From Desulfovibrio sp. (GTDB taxonomy: Bacteria > Desulfobacterota > Desulfovibrionia > Desulfovibrionales > Desulfovibrionaceae): 7,921 bases of DNA. Location of the stretch: positions 1 to 7,921 of the forward strand of contig VSMX01000104.1 in assembly GCA_009773975.1 (NCBI GenBank). The letters are read 5' to 3'. Positions 1 to 5,773 of this stretch are shown here, piece by piece. Under the pieces are notes generated by a model. It was not told where the DNA came from and did not search any database. It was given only the letters and a program-made list of their open reading frames with translations. Each line of letters begins with the position of its first letter. The stretch's first letter is position 1. The position numbers and the translations under genes are program-made.

Positions 1-51
1 GCCGAAAGATTTATTCCCGGCCAGCAGCAGTTCCTTATTCCCGATCATCAT
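1..51 (-). CDS. Start of an unidentified phage gene (partial, runs off the window)
   Basis: A reading frame opens at ATG (51) and stays open for 17 codons to the window edge. The encoded N-terminus is MMIGNKELLLAGNKSFG. The ATG overlaps the TGA stop of the preceding gene as ATGA, the usual arrangement for translational coupling. A purine-rich GAGGGGGGA sits directly upstream; its spacing suits the second ATG (48) better than the first, so the true start could be either. The fragment is too short to identify. Its position after the fibre-assembly and SSRAYR-type genes makes a lysis or other late phage function possible, but nothing in the 17 residues shows this. Confidence 0.6.
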   Translation of the reverse strand, partial: MMIGNKELLLAGNKSFG

Positions 52-308
52 TCCCCCCTCGCTTCCGGCGGCAGCTGTTTCAGCTTGCATTCGCTTTCAA
101 AGCTCAATTCGCAATGACGCCTGGCGCCCTCGCGATCCCAGAAAAAGATCGTGTCAATCAGCTTGCGTGGCCAATGTTTTTTGCCACTGGCCGATAAACG
201 ATAAGCCCGGCTGGACAGGGTTTCGTCCGGCCAGCCGCGCAGCCAGGCATTGACAAGCTGGTCGTGGGCTATGGCCACGGCCTTCCAGTATGGCAATGCG
301 CAGGGCAT
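48..308 (-). CDS. Small conserved phage protein with SSRAYR motif, function unknown
   Basis: This 86-residue protein has an amphipathic N-terminal stretch (about residues 6-26), then GWPDETLSSRAYRL (about 25-38), a W/LIDTIFFWD segment (about 46-58) and a C-terminal RHCELSFESE...QLPPE segment. I recognise the pattern as a small protein common in phages and prophages of proteobacteria, often near tail-end or lysis genes. Members are sometimes labelled with unrelated enzyme names; I see no catalytic motif and assign no function. The start is supported by an AGGAGGG site about seven bases upstream, lying inside the last codons of the DUF4376 gene; only three bases separate that stop from this ATG. 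Its own stop overlaps the next ATG. It is therefore probably translated as one coupled unit with its neighbours. Confidence 0.85.
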   Translation of the reverse strand: MPCALPYWKAVAIAHDQLVNAWLRGWPDETLSSRAYRLSASGKKHWPRKLIDTIFFWDREGARRHCELSFESECKLKQLPPEARGE

Positions 309-311
309 GGT

Positions 312-827
312 TTAGCCCTCCTGCAATTCCGCTTTTTTCGCGCCGCCATGTTCCATGCAGGCAGCCTTGTGGGCCAATGCGCCGCCCGCGTAAAGGGCCA
401 GAAACTCGTCCGCGGTCAGTTCCAGCCGCACAAGGGTGCCGTCAGCCCGATAGGCGTTCCAGGTAACGGACCGGGGCAGGCCGGGAAGGCCGGATTTGAC
501 CATCAGGCAGGCATTGGCCGTGTCGGCAAAGTTCTGCTGGTCGAAGGAATCGTAGGAAAAGCGCAAGGTCTCGCCATTCACCTCATAATCGAAGCCGCCG
601 GTTATGGCGGAACTGGTTTCCATGTCGATTTGCGATATTTTCATGGCCAGTTCGGCCCTTGCGGCTTCTTCGGGGTCTGGCTGCGGGTCGGGGATGTCAA
701 TCACGATGATGCCAAGCTTTTCCAGGGCGTTGTCATCCGGGTTGCGCGGGAAAACGAACTGCCTGAAATCCCGGCGCAGAAGCCACAAATTGTCATATTC
801 CTTGCCATTGTATTGGTATTTTTTCAT
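312..827 (-). CDS. DUF4376 protein, probable tail-fibre assembly/attachment factor
   Basis: A 171-residue protein. Residues 1-27 form a short aromatic N-terminal region (KKYQYNGKEYDNLW), followed by a Pro/Asp linker (about 44-53, IDIPDPQPDPEE). Residues about 58-165 match the DUF4376 pattern: a helix with KISQID, then GFDYEVNGETLRFSYDSFDQQNFAD (about 78-102), then TWNAYRADG and LTADEFLALY (about 122-146). Proteins with this domain normally sit directly after tail-fibre genes and are thought to act as fibre assembly or attachment partners; the exact role is inferred from neighbourhood. The start is supported by GGAG seven bases upstream of ATG. Unlike the other neighbours it is separated from the fibre genes by about 320 bases containing a tiny gene, structured repeats and a terminator, so its expression probably depends on read-through or an unseen promoter. 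Confidence 0.85.
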   Translation of the reverse strand: MKKYQYNGKEYDNLWLLRRDFRQFVFPRNPDDNALEKLGIIVIDIPDPQPDPEEAARAELAMKISQIDMETSSAITGGFDYEVNGETLRFSYDSFDQQNFADTANACLMVKSGLPGLPRSVTWNAYRADGTLVRLELTADEFLALYAGGALAHKAACMEHGGAKKAELQEG

Positions 828-841
828 TATCTTTCTCCATC

Positions 842-870
842 TTGACTTATTCGGCCCGCGCCCTTATTTC
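842..870 (+). promoter_or_regulatory. Candidate plus-strand (antisense) sigma-70-like promoter
   Basis: TTGACT (842-847, five of six consensus -35 positions) is followed 17 bases later by TATTTC (865-870, three of six consensus -10 positions). Transcription would start near 877 and run against the tail operon, through the structured region towards the 27-residue ORF. The -10 is weak and such matches occur by chance, so this is only a candidate; it matters because an opposing terminator-like hairpin lies about 110 bases further on. Confidence 0.22.
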
Positions 871-871
871 T

Positions 872-912
872 AAAAACAGATGGGCGGCAAGCCCTGTGAA
901 GACCTGCCGCCC
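872..912 (-). terminator. Rho-independent terminator at the end of the fibre operon
   Basis: Read on the minus strand, GGGCGGCA (912-905) pairs perfectly with TGCCGCCC (889-882): eight base pairs, mostly G-C, with a 15-base loop. It is followed by ATCTGTTTTTAG, giving a five-U tract a few bases after the stem. This is a good match to an intrinsic terminator. It lies after the 27-residue ORF and before the DUF4376 gene, so it would end or attenuate the transcript of the large tail genes. No convincing minus-strand promoter is seen in the about 45 bases between it and the DUF4376 start, which suggests partial read-through or antitermination. Confidence 0.8.
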
Positions 913-921
913 TGTTGTGGG

Positions 922-986
922 TAACCCCCGCGAGTTTATGAAACTCTTGCGAGAGGCCCCGGTGAATGGGTTAGTTCCGCCGGGGC
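922..986 (-). other. Compact RNA-like structure: two hairpins with a possible pseudoknot
   Basis: On the minus strand, immediately after the 27-residue ORF, GCCCCGG (986-980) pairs with CCGGGGC (962-956) around a 17-base loop. A second hairpin follows: CGC, two unpaired A, GAGTTT, loop CAT, AAACTC, GCG (951-929). The TAACCC in the loop of the first hairpin (973-968) is an exact complement of GGGTTA just after the second hairpin (927-922), so a six-pair pseudoknot could close over both. The 872-912 terminator starts ten bases further on. The pairings are read directly; folding in vivo and function are unproven. It could be a structured 3' UTR, an antitermination element, or a small RNA. The pairings are symmetric, so either strand could fold. 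Confidence 0.5.
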
Positions 987-998
987 TTCTTGCGTTTT
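956..998 (+). terminator. Possible opposing terminator on the plus strand
   Basis: The seven-pair stem GCCCCGG/CCGGGGC (956-962 with 980-986) is followed on the plus strand by TTCTTGCGTTTT. The U-rich tail is interrupted by GCG, so termination would be weaker than at a standard site, and the loop is long (17 bases). It lies just at the stop codon of the 27-residue ORF on the other strand and could end an antisense RNA begun near 877. Confidence 0.3.
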
Positions 999-1080
999 AC
1001 AGGTTCAACATACGTATCACCACAGCCGCAAGCACGGTGGCCGCAACAGCGACCAGCACGTCCCTAAGGAACTGTCTCAT
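997..1080 (-). CDS. 27-residue single-span membrane peptide
   Basis: An ATG at 1080 opens 27 codons ending in TAA (999-997). The product begins MRQFLRD and continues with a hydrophobic stretch of Val, Ala and Leu (about residues 8-22), then a short tail with one Arg ending MLNL. This fits one transmembrane helix flanked by charged residues (R2, R6, D7 before; R23 after). The start has one of the best ribosome-binding sites in the window, AAAGGAGG seven bases before ATG, which is the main argument that it is real. It has no shadowing gene on either strand. I do not recognise a family. Size and shape recall type I toxin peptides and other small phage membrane proteins; no holin-length two-span structure is possible. 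The SD lies in a hairpin (see that entry) and a structured terminator region follows. Confidence 0.68.
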   Translation of the reverse strand: MRQFLRDVLVAVAATVLAAVVIRMLNL

Positions 1081-1086
1081 GGTTTT

Positions 1087-1103
1087 GCCTCCTTTGCGGA
1101 GGC
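1087..1103 (-). promoter_or_regulatory. Hairpin sequestering the SD of the 27-residue ORF
   Basis: On the minus strand GCCTCC (1103-1098), loop GCAAA, GGAGGC (1092-1087) forms a perfect six-pair, G-C-rich stem. Its 3' arm contains GGAGG of the ribosome-binding site for the ORF starting at 1080. When folded, the SD would be paired, so translation would need unfolding by a ribosome, a partner RNA, a protein or RNA processing. No U tract follows on the minus strand (AAAACC instead), so it is not a usual terminator for the upstream fibre gene. Confidence 0.6.
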
Positions 1104-1149
1104 CCCCACGGCAAGTCTTTTACCCTATTCGATTTTCAAATTCCAGCCT

Positions 1150-1830
1150 TTAGCCCTCCGTATTATCTGCCACGGAAAGAACAACGCGGCCGCCCACAAA
1201 ATGGGCAAGCAGAACCAGTATCGCGCCGGCCGTGCCCCATTCCGGGGCATCGCCGTTATTTTGCCAGACCGCGCCCCCGATGGTCAGGGTGGTGGTTTCG
1301 CTGGCCGTTAGTGACAGGGCTTTCACCGCCCGCATGGACGGATCCGCCGCTGTAAAGGTTAGCGTCAATGCGCCGGATGTTTCCAGGTTGAGGCAATCCG
1401 GGCTTTCAATCGTAACTGTTGGCGGTTCGCCAAGACTGTCGGCAGCGCCGATGACCTCGTAGCCGGCCAATGCCCCGCGCGCGCCCTGCCTGGGCACTGC
1501 CGCTTCGGCCGTGGTTTTGGCTGTGGTGGCCTGCGATTTGGCTTCAACCGACAGTGTTGCCGCTTCCCTGGCTGCTGCAAGCGCGGTATCGGCCGCGCTT
1601 ATGGAAGATTCCGACACTTCCAGGGCACGGGCGGCATCAGCTTTTGCCTCAACAGCCCCTTCGGCCTTTTCAACGGCCTCTGTCGTTTTCAGGCGTACTT
1701 CCCCGTAGGCCTCGTCAAGCCGTGTGAAGCTTTGGGCAATGCGCTGGCAGTCAACAGTCTGGTCATTCAGGACATCGGGTAGCGGCAGGCCAAGATTTGG
1801 AGTCTTTTCATCCCGGACAAGTTTTGCCAT
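1150..1830 (-). CDS. Coiled-coil phage fibre-like protein
   Basis: A 226-residue protein. Residues 1-40 (MAKLVRDEKTPNLGLPLPD...) form a short polar head. Residues about 41-112 are rich in Ala, Glu, Lys and Thr without Pro and fit a long helical coiled coil, typical of trimeric fibre shafts. Residues about 135-226 are Thr/Val/Leu-rich beta sequence with VWQNNGDAPEWGTAGAILVLLAHFVGG near 188-214, probably a globular tip. I recognise no named family. An upstream extension of the frame to 2010 lies wholly inside the DUF4815 gene and has no SD; the ATG at 1830 is preceded by TAGGAG at good spacing. The TAG in that site is the DUF4815 stop codon, so translation is almost certainly coupled. The order (big fibre-like protein, then coiled-coil fibre protein) suggests a part of, or an accessory to, the receptor-contacting fibre. 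Confidence 0.85.
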   Translation of the reverse strand: MAKLVRDEKTPNLGLPLPDVLNDQTVDCQRIAQSFTRLDEAYGEVRLKTTEAVEKAEGAVEAKADAARALEVSESSISAADTALAAAREAATLSVEAKSQATTAKTTAEAAVPRQGARGALAGYEVIGAADSLGEPPTVTIESPDCLNLETSGALTLTFTAADPSMRAVKALSLTASETTTLTIGGAVWQNNGDAPEWGTAGAILVLLAHFVGGRVVLSVADNTEG

Positions 1831-1838
1831 ATCGACTC

Positions 1839-4800
1839 CTATTCCACCGCCATGAAGCGGATGTCGTAAACTTCCGGCCGCGCCTGCGGAGTGCCGGAAA
1901 GGATGATTTTGGCCTTGACGAGGCTTGCGCCGGAAAGTTCCTGCTCGTAGCGGTATTCGACAATGCCATCGCCCTGGTTGACGGTCTTGTCCAGCGGCAT
2001 ATCCTGCCATTCGCCGGAATCGATCTGGATCTGGGCCTTCACGCTTGAACCGGACGGGACATAGCCGTCATAGACCAGCACGGCCTTGACCGCGTCCCTG
2101 GCAACAATGGACCTTGTGCAGTAATCGGCGGTCAAGGCCATCTGGCCGCTGATAATCTGCGTTCCCGGCCAGAGGACAGGGCTTGAAATGGAATTGCCAA
2201 ACAGCCTTGCCCGGATGCGGGCCTCTCCGGAAACGGCCTTTGGCAGACGCAGGCCCTGCTCGCCAGCCACGTAGTAAGTTGCGCCGTCCGGCAGTTCAAT
2301 CACAAATTCGCTGCGGCAGCCGGAATTGGGCAGTTCGGCCAGGCCCATCAGCACGATGTCGGTCGTGCCTTCCGGCAGATCCACTGTGCCCAGATCGATT
2401 GTGGTTTCGGTTTCGGAATATTTGGCCATCAGCAGCCTGAAAGCCAGGTCGGAATCCTGGTGCGGCGTCCAGGTTGTGGCATTGGAGCTGGAAAGCATCA
2501 GGCCAACTGTATAAGGCTGCTGGGTAACATACTGCTGCGCGCCGGCATCGAAATTGCCCATCGTGGCGATTGAAAGGGATGTAGTGGCGTCGTTGCACAG
2601 AATGACGATTGCGTATTCGGTTCCGGCTTCCAGAGGCAGGGGCGCGTCAAACATGACGCGGGTATGGCCGCCACCGCCAACTATCTGCTTTTCTGGCGGA
2701 ACAATGGCTTCGGCAAGCAGCACGCTTGTAGGAAAGCCGTTGTCCATTTCCCGGACCTGCACCTGGGCATTGGTCGTGCCCCTGGCCGCAAACCACAGAT
2801 CCACGCCGGCAAGCTGGCCTTCCGTTTCCAGGGTGAAGCTCTGGGCCAGCGGGTCGGGATTGTAAACGCGCACGGGCGCGACGTAGGTCGTCGTGGTGAT
2901 GGTCGTGGTTGTCGTGGTATGGCGATAGATGTTCTGCACACGCCGCAGGGTCGTAACCTGCAATGTGCCCTGCCCTGTAAAAGTGGCGTAGGCCTTGGTG
3001 GCCTTGCCCTTGAACTCGATCTGCTTCACGCCGGCCGGGGTTTTTGGCGGGATGGTGAAGGAACCGGTGATGCGGCCATTGGCATCGGCCACCTTTGAGC
3101 CAGTGAAGCTGACCATGACGCCGCCGAAATTGACGGAATCCAGGATTTCTCCGGGGGCGAAATTTTCCAGCGTGAATCTGATATTGATTGAGCGCAGGTA
3201 TTGCAGGGCGGAAGTTTTGGTGCCCAGATTTTGCGTGGAGGAACTGGTGCTGGTTGACGTATGCGAACTGGTCGAGGATGTTGAGCCAGCCTGGGAGGCA
3301 TTGCTCGTGGTTCCGCCATTCTTGCGCACGGTCTGGTTTGAGGAACTGTAGAAAGTTTTCGTAACCGTGCTGGCCCAGGTTGTTTTGGTTTCGGTCCAGC
3401 GGTCAACGGATGGGCTGATCGTGGCCTTGCCTTCCGGGATATCGAAAGCCATGTAGGGATTGACCTTCATCTGGCCAGTTTTGAGCAGCTGGGAGACTCC
3501 TGCCTCCACCAGGGCGGGAACGCTTTTTGGCGTTGCGATGTCTGCTGACACATCCAGCACCGTGGCCGAAATGGGCAAAACCAGCGCGCCATCGACAATG
3601 GCGGCAGTCTGGACAATGCCCTGGTCGCGCATGGAATCATCCAGCAGCGGGTCCACAAAAAGCCCGACCCTGTTGCCGGCCTCGCGCGTTCCCACATTCA
3701 TCTCGAGCCGGTTTCTGGCCACCTCGTTCAGGCAGTATTCGACCCTCTCCTCAATGGCCAGGATGCGCGAAAAGGTGAACACGCGGGCGGAATCGTTGAC
3801 CACCTCCGGCGCGCCGCGCCAGTTCTGGTAAACGGAGCATAATGCGAGAATGCCGCCGGGCACCTGCGGCTCGCGCGGGCCGTATTCGGCCGCCACGCCC
3901 TTTACCCATGAAAAACCGCCGTCCGGGCCAATGCAAAGCCTGTCCACCCTGGGCAGCGCCTGGTTGTAGCTGATCATGATGGACGAGCCGGGCACCGCGC
4001 CTTTTACGGTAAAACCGTCAAAGTCCGGGTCAATCGGCTCCACATTGGTGTTCAGGAAGTCATAGGTAACCGAATATGTCGAGCCAGTGGCCGGTTCCGC
4101 TCCTGTCGGAGACCAGTCAAGCGCATCGCCCGCCCGCACGAAATCCGCGCCCATTTCATAGACAGTGTCCAGCTGCTTCACGTTGACGATATTCAGCACG
4201 GACGTATCCGGCAGGGCATCCGAACAGCCGCTGTAATTTCCGTGGGTCAGTTCCACAGTCTTTCGCTGGGTTACGCGCAAATTGACGTAATCATGGACAG
4301 GCGCATGAGCCACGTTGACTCGCTGGCTCTCCTCGGATCCAGCCGTAATCACTTCGGTATCCACATAGCGCAAATCCGGTTCGGCCGGATAGCGCAGCCG
4401 CCTGGACGCGATAAGCTCGATGCCCTCGCCATTGACCCTTGCCCGTCCTTCGGCAACCGAAAATATCTGCGCGCCTTCCGCCAGAACCTCGTCCACGGAA
4501 ACCAGGAAACCCGAACAAACATAACTGCCATCGCCAGTCGAATCCCTGTCGTACCTCGCAATGGCCACGTTGAAGCTTTCCAGATTCGGCGGAGCCTCCT
4601 TGGCGGCCAGCTGGCCGTCCTCAATTGTATAAACCGGATAAAACGTGCCCGCTTTCCCGTCTCCGTCATAACCCCAGAACGCTTCCACCTTCCTGCGCCA
4701 CGCGCCGGGCTCGCCCTCGCTTCTCTGGCCTCTTGCCGGATTGCGCAGGCCAGGGTCTTCCAGTTCGGAAATGATGCTTTCCTCAAGACGGACGCCCACC

Positions 4801-5105
4801 GAAACCAGGCCTGTAACGGGAATGTCGAATTCGGCGGTTGGAACAGTCCAGATAAAACCGTTGAGAAATACATCCCCCGTAGTCGCGGATATATGGCCAT
4901 TGGCCGAATCCACCACAATTTGCGCCCCCTGCACAACATCCCCGTCCTTGAACAGGGTTCGCGCCAGCTTGGCGATCTTGGCGTTGATAATGGCCTGCTG
5001 CTCGTTCTGCTCCGCGCCCTGGGCCCCGTAGCCGTCCCGGAAAAGCAGCTCAACGTAGTTTTTGCTTTCGTCAAAGCGATTGTAGTAATTGTCAATTTTA
5101 GGCAT
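1839..5105 (-). CDS. DUF4815-type phage tail structural protein, fibre/baseplate component
   Basis: A 1088-residue protein. The N-terminus (MPKIDNYYNRFDESKNYVELLFRDG, then GAEQNEQQAI near 30-40) is the characteristic start of DUF4815, a domain of phage tail proteins; it seems to cover about residues 1-570. A low-complexity Ser/Thr/Asn segment follows (about 580-628). Next is a beta-rich region (640-720), a nearly pure Thr run (730-740), and a domain starting DPLAQSFTLETEGQLAGVDLWF (about 751-895) of the type seen in phage fibre and baseplate proteins, with GFPTSVL and AGTEYAIVI motifs and a jelly-roll-like look. Residues about 900-1088 are further beta sequence ending DIRFMAVE. The start is supported by AAAGGAG seven bases upstream. 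It is probably a side-fibre or baseplate-to-fibre adaptor in the virion. Domain edges are estimated by eye. Confidence 0.88.
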   Translation of the reverse strand: MPKIDNYYNRFDESKNYVELLFRDGYGAQGAEQNEQQAIINAKIAKLARTLFKDGDVVQGAQIVVDSANGHISATTGDVFLNGFIWTVPTAEFDIPVTGLVSVGVRLEESIISELEDPGLRNPARGQRSEGEPGAWRRKVEAFWGYDGDGKAGTFYPVYTIEDGQLAAKEAPPNLESFNVAIARYDRDSTGDGSYVCSGFLVSVDEVLAEGAQIFSVAEGRARVNGEGIELIASRRLRYPAEPDLRYVDTEVITAGSEESQRVNVAHAPVHDYVNLRVTQRKTVELTHGNYSGCSDALPDTSVLNIVNVKQLDTVYEMGADFVRAGDALDWSPTGAEPATGSTYSVTYDFLNTNVEPIDPDFDGFTVKGAVPGSSIMISYNQALPRVDRLCIGPDGGFSWVKGVAAEYGPREPQVPGGILALCSVYQNWRGAPEVVNDSARVFTFSRILAIEERVEYCLNEVARNRLEMNVGTREAGNRVGLFVDPLLDDSMRDQGIVQTAAIVDGALVLPISATVLDVSADIATPKSVPALVEAGVSQLLKTGQMKVNPYMAFDIPEGKATISPSVDRWTETKTTWASTVTKTFYSSSNQTVRKNGGTTSNASQAGSTSSTSSHTSTSTSSSTQNLGTKTSALQYLRSINIRFTLENFAPGEILDSVNFGGVMVSFTGSKVADANGRITGSFTIPPKTPAGVKQIEFKGKATKAYATFTGQGTLQVTTLRRVQNIYRHTTTTTTITTTTYVAPVRVYNPDPLAQSFTLETEGQLAGVDLWFAARGTTNAQVQVREMDNGFPTSVLLAEAIVPPEKQIVGGGGHTRVMFDAPLPLEAGTEYAIVILCNDATTSLSIATMGNFDAGAQQYVTQQPYTVGLMLSSSNATTWTPHQDSDLAFRLLMAKYSETETTIDLGTVDLPEGTTDIVLMGLAELPNSGCRSEFVIELPDGATYYVAGEQGLRLPKAVSGEARIRARLFGNSISSPVLWPGTQIISGQMALTADYCTRSIVARDAVKAVLVYDGYVPSGSSVKAQIQIDSGEWQDMPLDKTVNQGDGIVEYRYEQELSGASLVKAKIILSGTPQARPEVYDIRFMAVE
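2886..2920 (-). repeat. Thr-codon microsatellite-like run inside the DUF4815 gene
   Basis: Eleven or so successive codons of the form ACN, broken once by ATC, encode residues about 730-740 of the DUF4815 protein. The codons vary (ACC, ACG, ACA) so the DNA is an imperfect triplet repeat and not a pure tract. It sits between two beta regions and probably encodes an extended linker. Slippage in triplet steps would keep the frame. Confidence 0.6.
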
Positions 5106-5181
5106 TTATTTCTCCTTTTTTATGGCGGCGCCAGTTCGGATGCCAGACAAGGAAGGCGAACTTTTGGCGAAGGAAGCGTAT

Positions 5182-5242
5182 TTAAACATACTTGACCGAG
5201 ACAAAAGCGAGCCTGACGCGGTATGGCGCCGAAATCGCGCCG
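5182..5242 (-). other. Coding-like +1-frame extension after the 176-residue tail gene
   Basis: Directly after the stop codon of the upstream tail gene, the +1 frame is open for 20 codons to a TAA at 5184-5182. It encodes DGAISAPYRVRLAFVSVKYV, an alternating hydrophobic sequence that looks like a beta-strand ending, with mostly G or C third positions. The junction reads CTA TGA C, with the last sense codon before TGA, similar in shape to the CTT TGA C of the prfB frameshift site, but no SD-like stimulator is seen upstream. A recent one-base indel, or chance, would look the same; 20 open codons alone are not significant. Confidence 0.35.
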
Positions 5243-5773
5243 TCATAGCGGTAATACAAATTCAATGGTCTGCCTGACTGCCGGACTGCGCAGGATGCTG
5301 GGCCGCAATATCTGGGCCGCCAGAAGACGCCCGGGACTCTTCAGTTCGGCAGGCAGAAAATACATCTGGCCGGGCGGCAAATCCGCCAGGGTTTCCGTGT
5401 CCATAAAAATGCCAAGCTCCCTGATCACGGCATTTGACGCATCCGCGAAATCGTAGTTTATCCTGAAAAAGAGGTAGGGTGTCGCCTCCTCGCATTGGCG
5501 GTAGCGGGCAACTTCCACGCTGCCGTCCGGCAATGTGCCGGTGGGCACCACAATTCCCCCTTTCTCGTCCGGCTCGGCAAAGCCTGTCCATGAGGATGAC
5601 CTGCGCCCGATTTCGTTGAAAAGCTCCGTCCTCTCCACAAGGGAAGGAAGCTCCTCGTCAGTCATCGCGTCCCATTCCTCAAGGCCGATGCCCCAGGCAA
5701 GATGCAGCGGCCTTGCCGCTATTGCGGCCGCTATGGCCGCCCTGCCGGATTTGGTAAGTGTTGCAAGCGCCAT
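5243..5773 (-). CDS. Small phage tail protein downstream of gpI-like gene
   Basis: A 176-residue protein. The N-terminus (MALATLTKSGRAAIAAAIAARPLHLAWGIG) is helical then beta. The middle has WDAMTDEELPSLVERTELFNEIGRR (about 34-58), then GGIVVPTGTLPDGSVEVARY, PYLFFRINYDFADASNAVIRELGIFMD (about 99-125) and LPPGQMYFLP. The C-terminus is RSPAVRQTIEFVLPL. The pattern matches a family found between gpI-like and fibre genes in phages of this type; it resembles the N-terminal attachment domains of tail-fibre proteins, so a baseplate-to-fibre connector is the best guess. Its ATG overlaps the gpI-like stop by one base (TAATG), with AAAGGAG eight bases upstream. The annotated end may be premature: see the +1-frame extension. 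It is followed by an unusually long 137-base gap for this operon. Confidence 0.8.
   Translation of the reverse strand: MALATLTKSGRAAIAAAIAARPLHLAWGIGLEEWDAMTDEELPSLVERTELFNEIGRRSSSWTGFAEPDEKGGIVVPTGTLPDGSVEVARYRQCEEATPYLFFRINYDFADASNAVIRELGIFMDTETLADLPPGQMYFLPAELKSPGRLLAAQILRPSILRSPAVRQTIEFVLPL

Noticed and set aside
264..845. Plus-strand open frame (193 codons) opposite the DUF4376 gene
   Set aside because: It mirrors a recognised protein on the minus strand, lacks a ribosome-binding site, and its composition is that of an antisense shadow.
929..951. tRNA-like anticodon arm (loop TTCATAA, CAT anticodon) in the second hairpin on the minus strand
   Set aside because: The seven-base loop looks right for a Met/Ile-type tRNA, but there is no acceptor stem, no D-arm and no T-loop (GTTCRA) at the expected distances.
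922..986. Known self-cleaving ribozyme (hammerhead, twister, pistol types)
   Set aside because: The hammerhead core CTGANGA/GAAA is absent, and I could not place the conserved twister or pistol core bases around the hairpins.
1104..1149. Minus-strand promoter for the 27-residue ORF (TTGAAA or CTGGAA as -35)
   Set aside because: No acceptable -10 lies at 16-18 bases; the best (GTAAAA) matches poorly, so I do not call a promoter.
1831..2010. N-terminal extension of the coiled-coil protein to an ATG at 2010
   Set aside because: The extension lies in another frame of the DUF4815 gene, is Arg/His-rich shadow sequence, and has no SD, whereas ATG 1830 has a good one.
5106..5189. 27-codon minus-strand frame (MFKYASFAKSS...) ending immediately before the DUF4815 ATG
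   Set aside because: There is no SD before its ATG, it is polar without a recognisable motif, and its start overlaps the +1 extension of the previous gene; the fit to the gap may be chance.
4242..5195. Long plus-strand open frame (317 codons) opposite the DUF4815 gene
   Set aside because: It lies antisense to a well-supported protein, has no SD, and its translation has no recognisable domain; long antisense frames are common opposite GC-rich genes.
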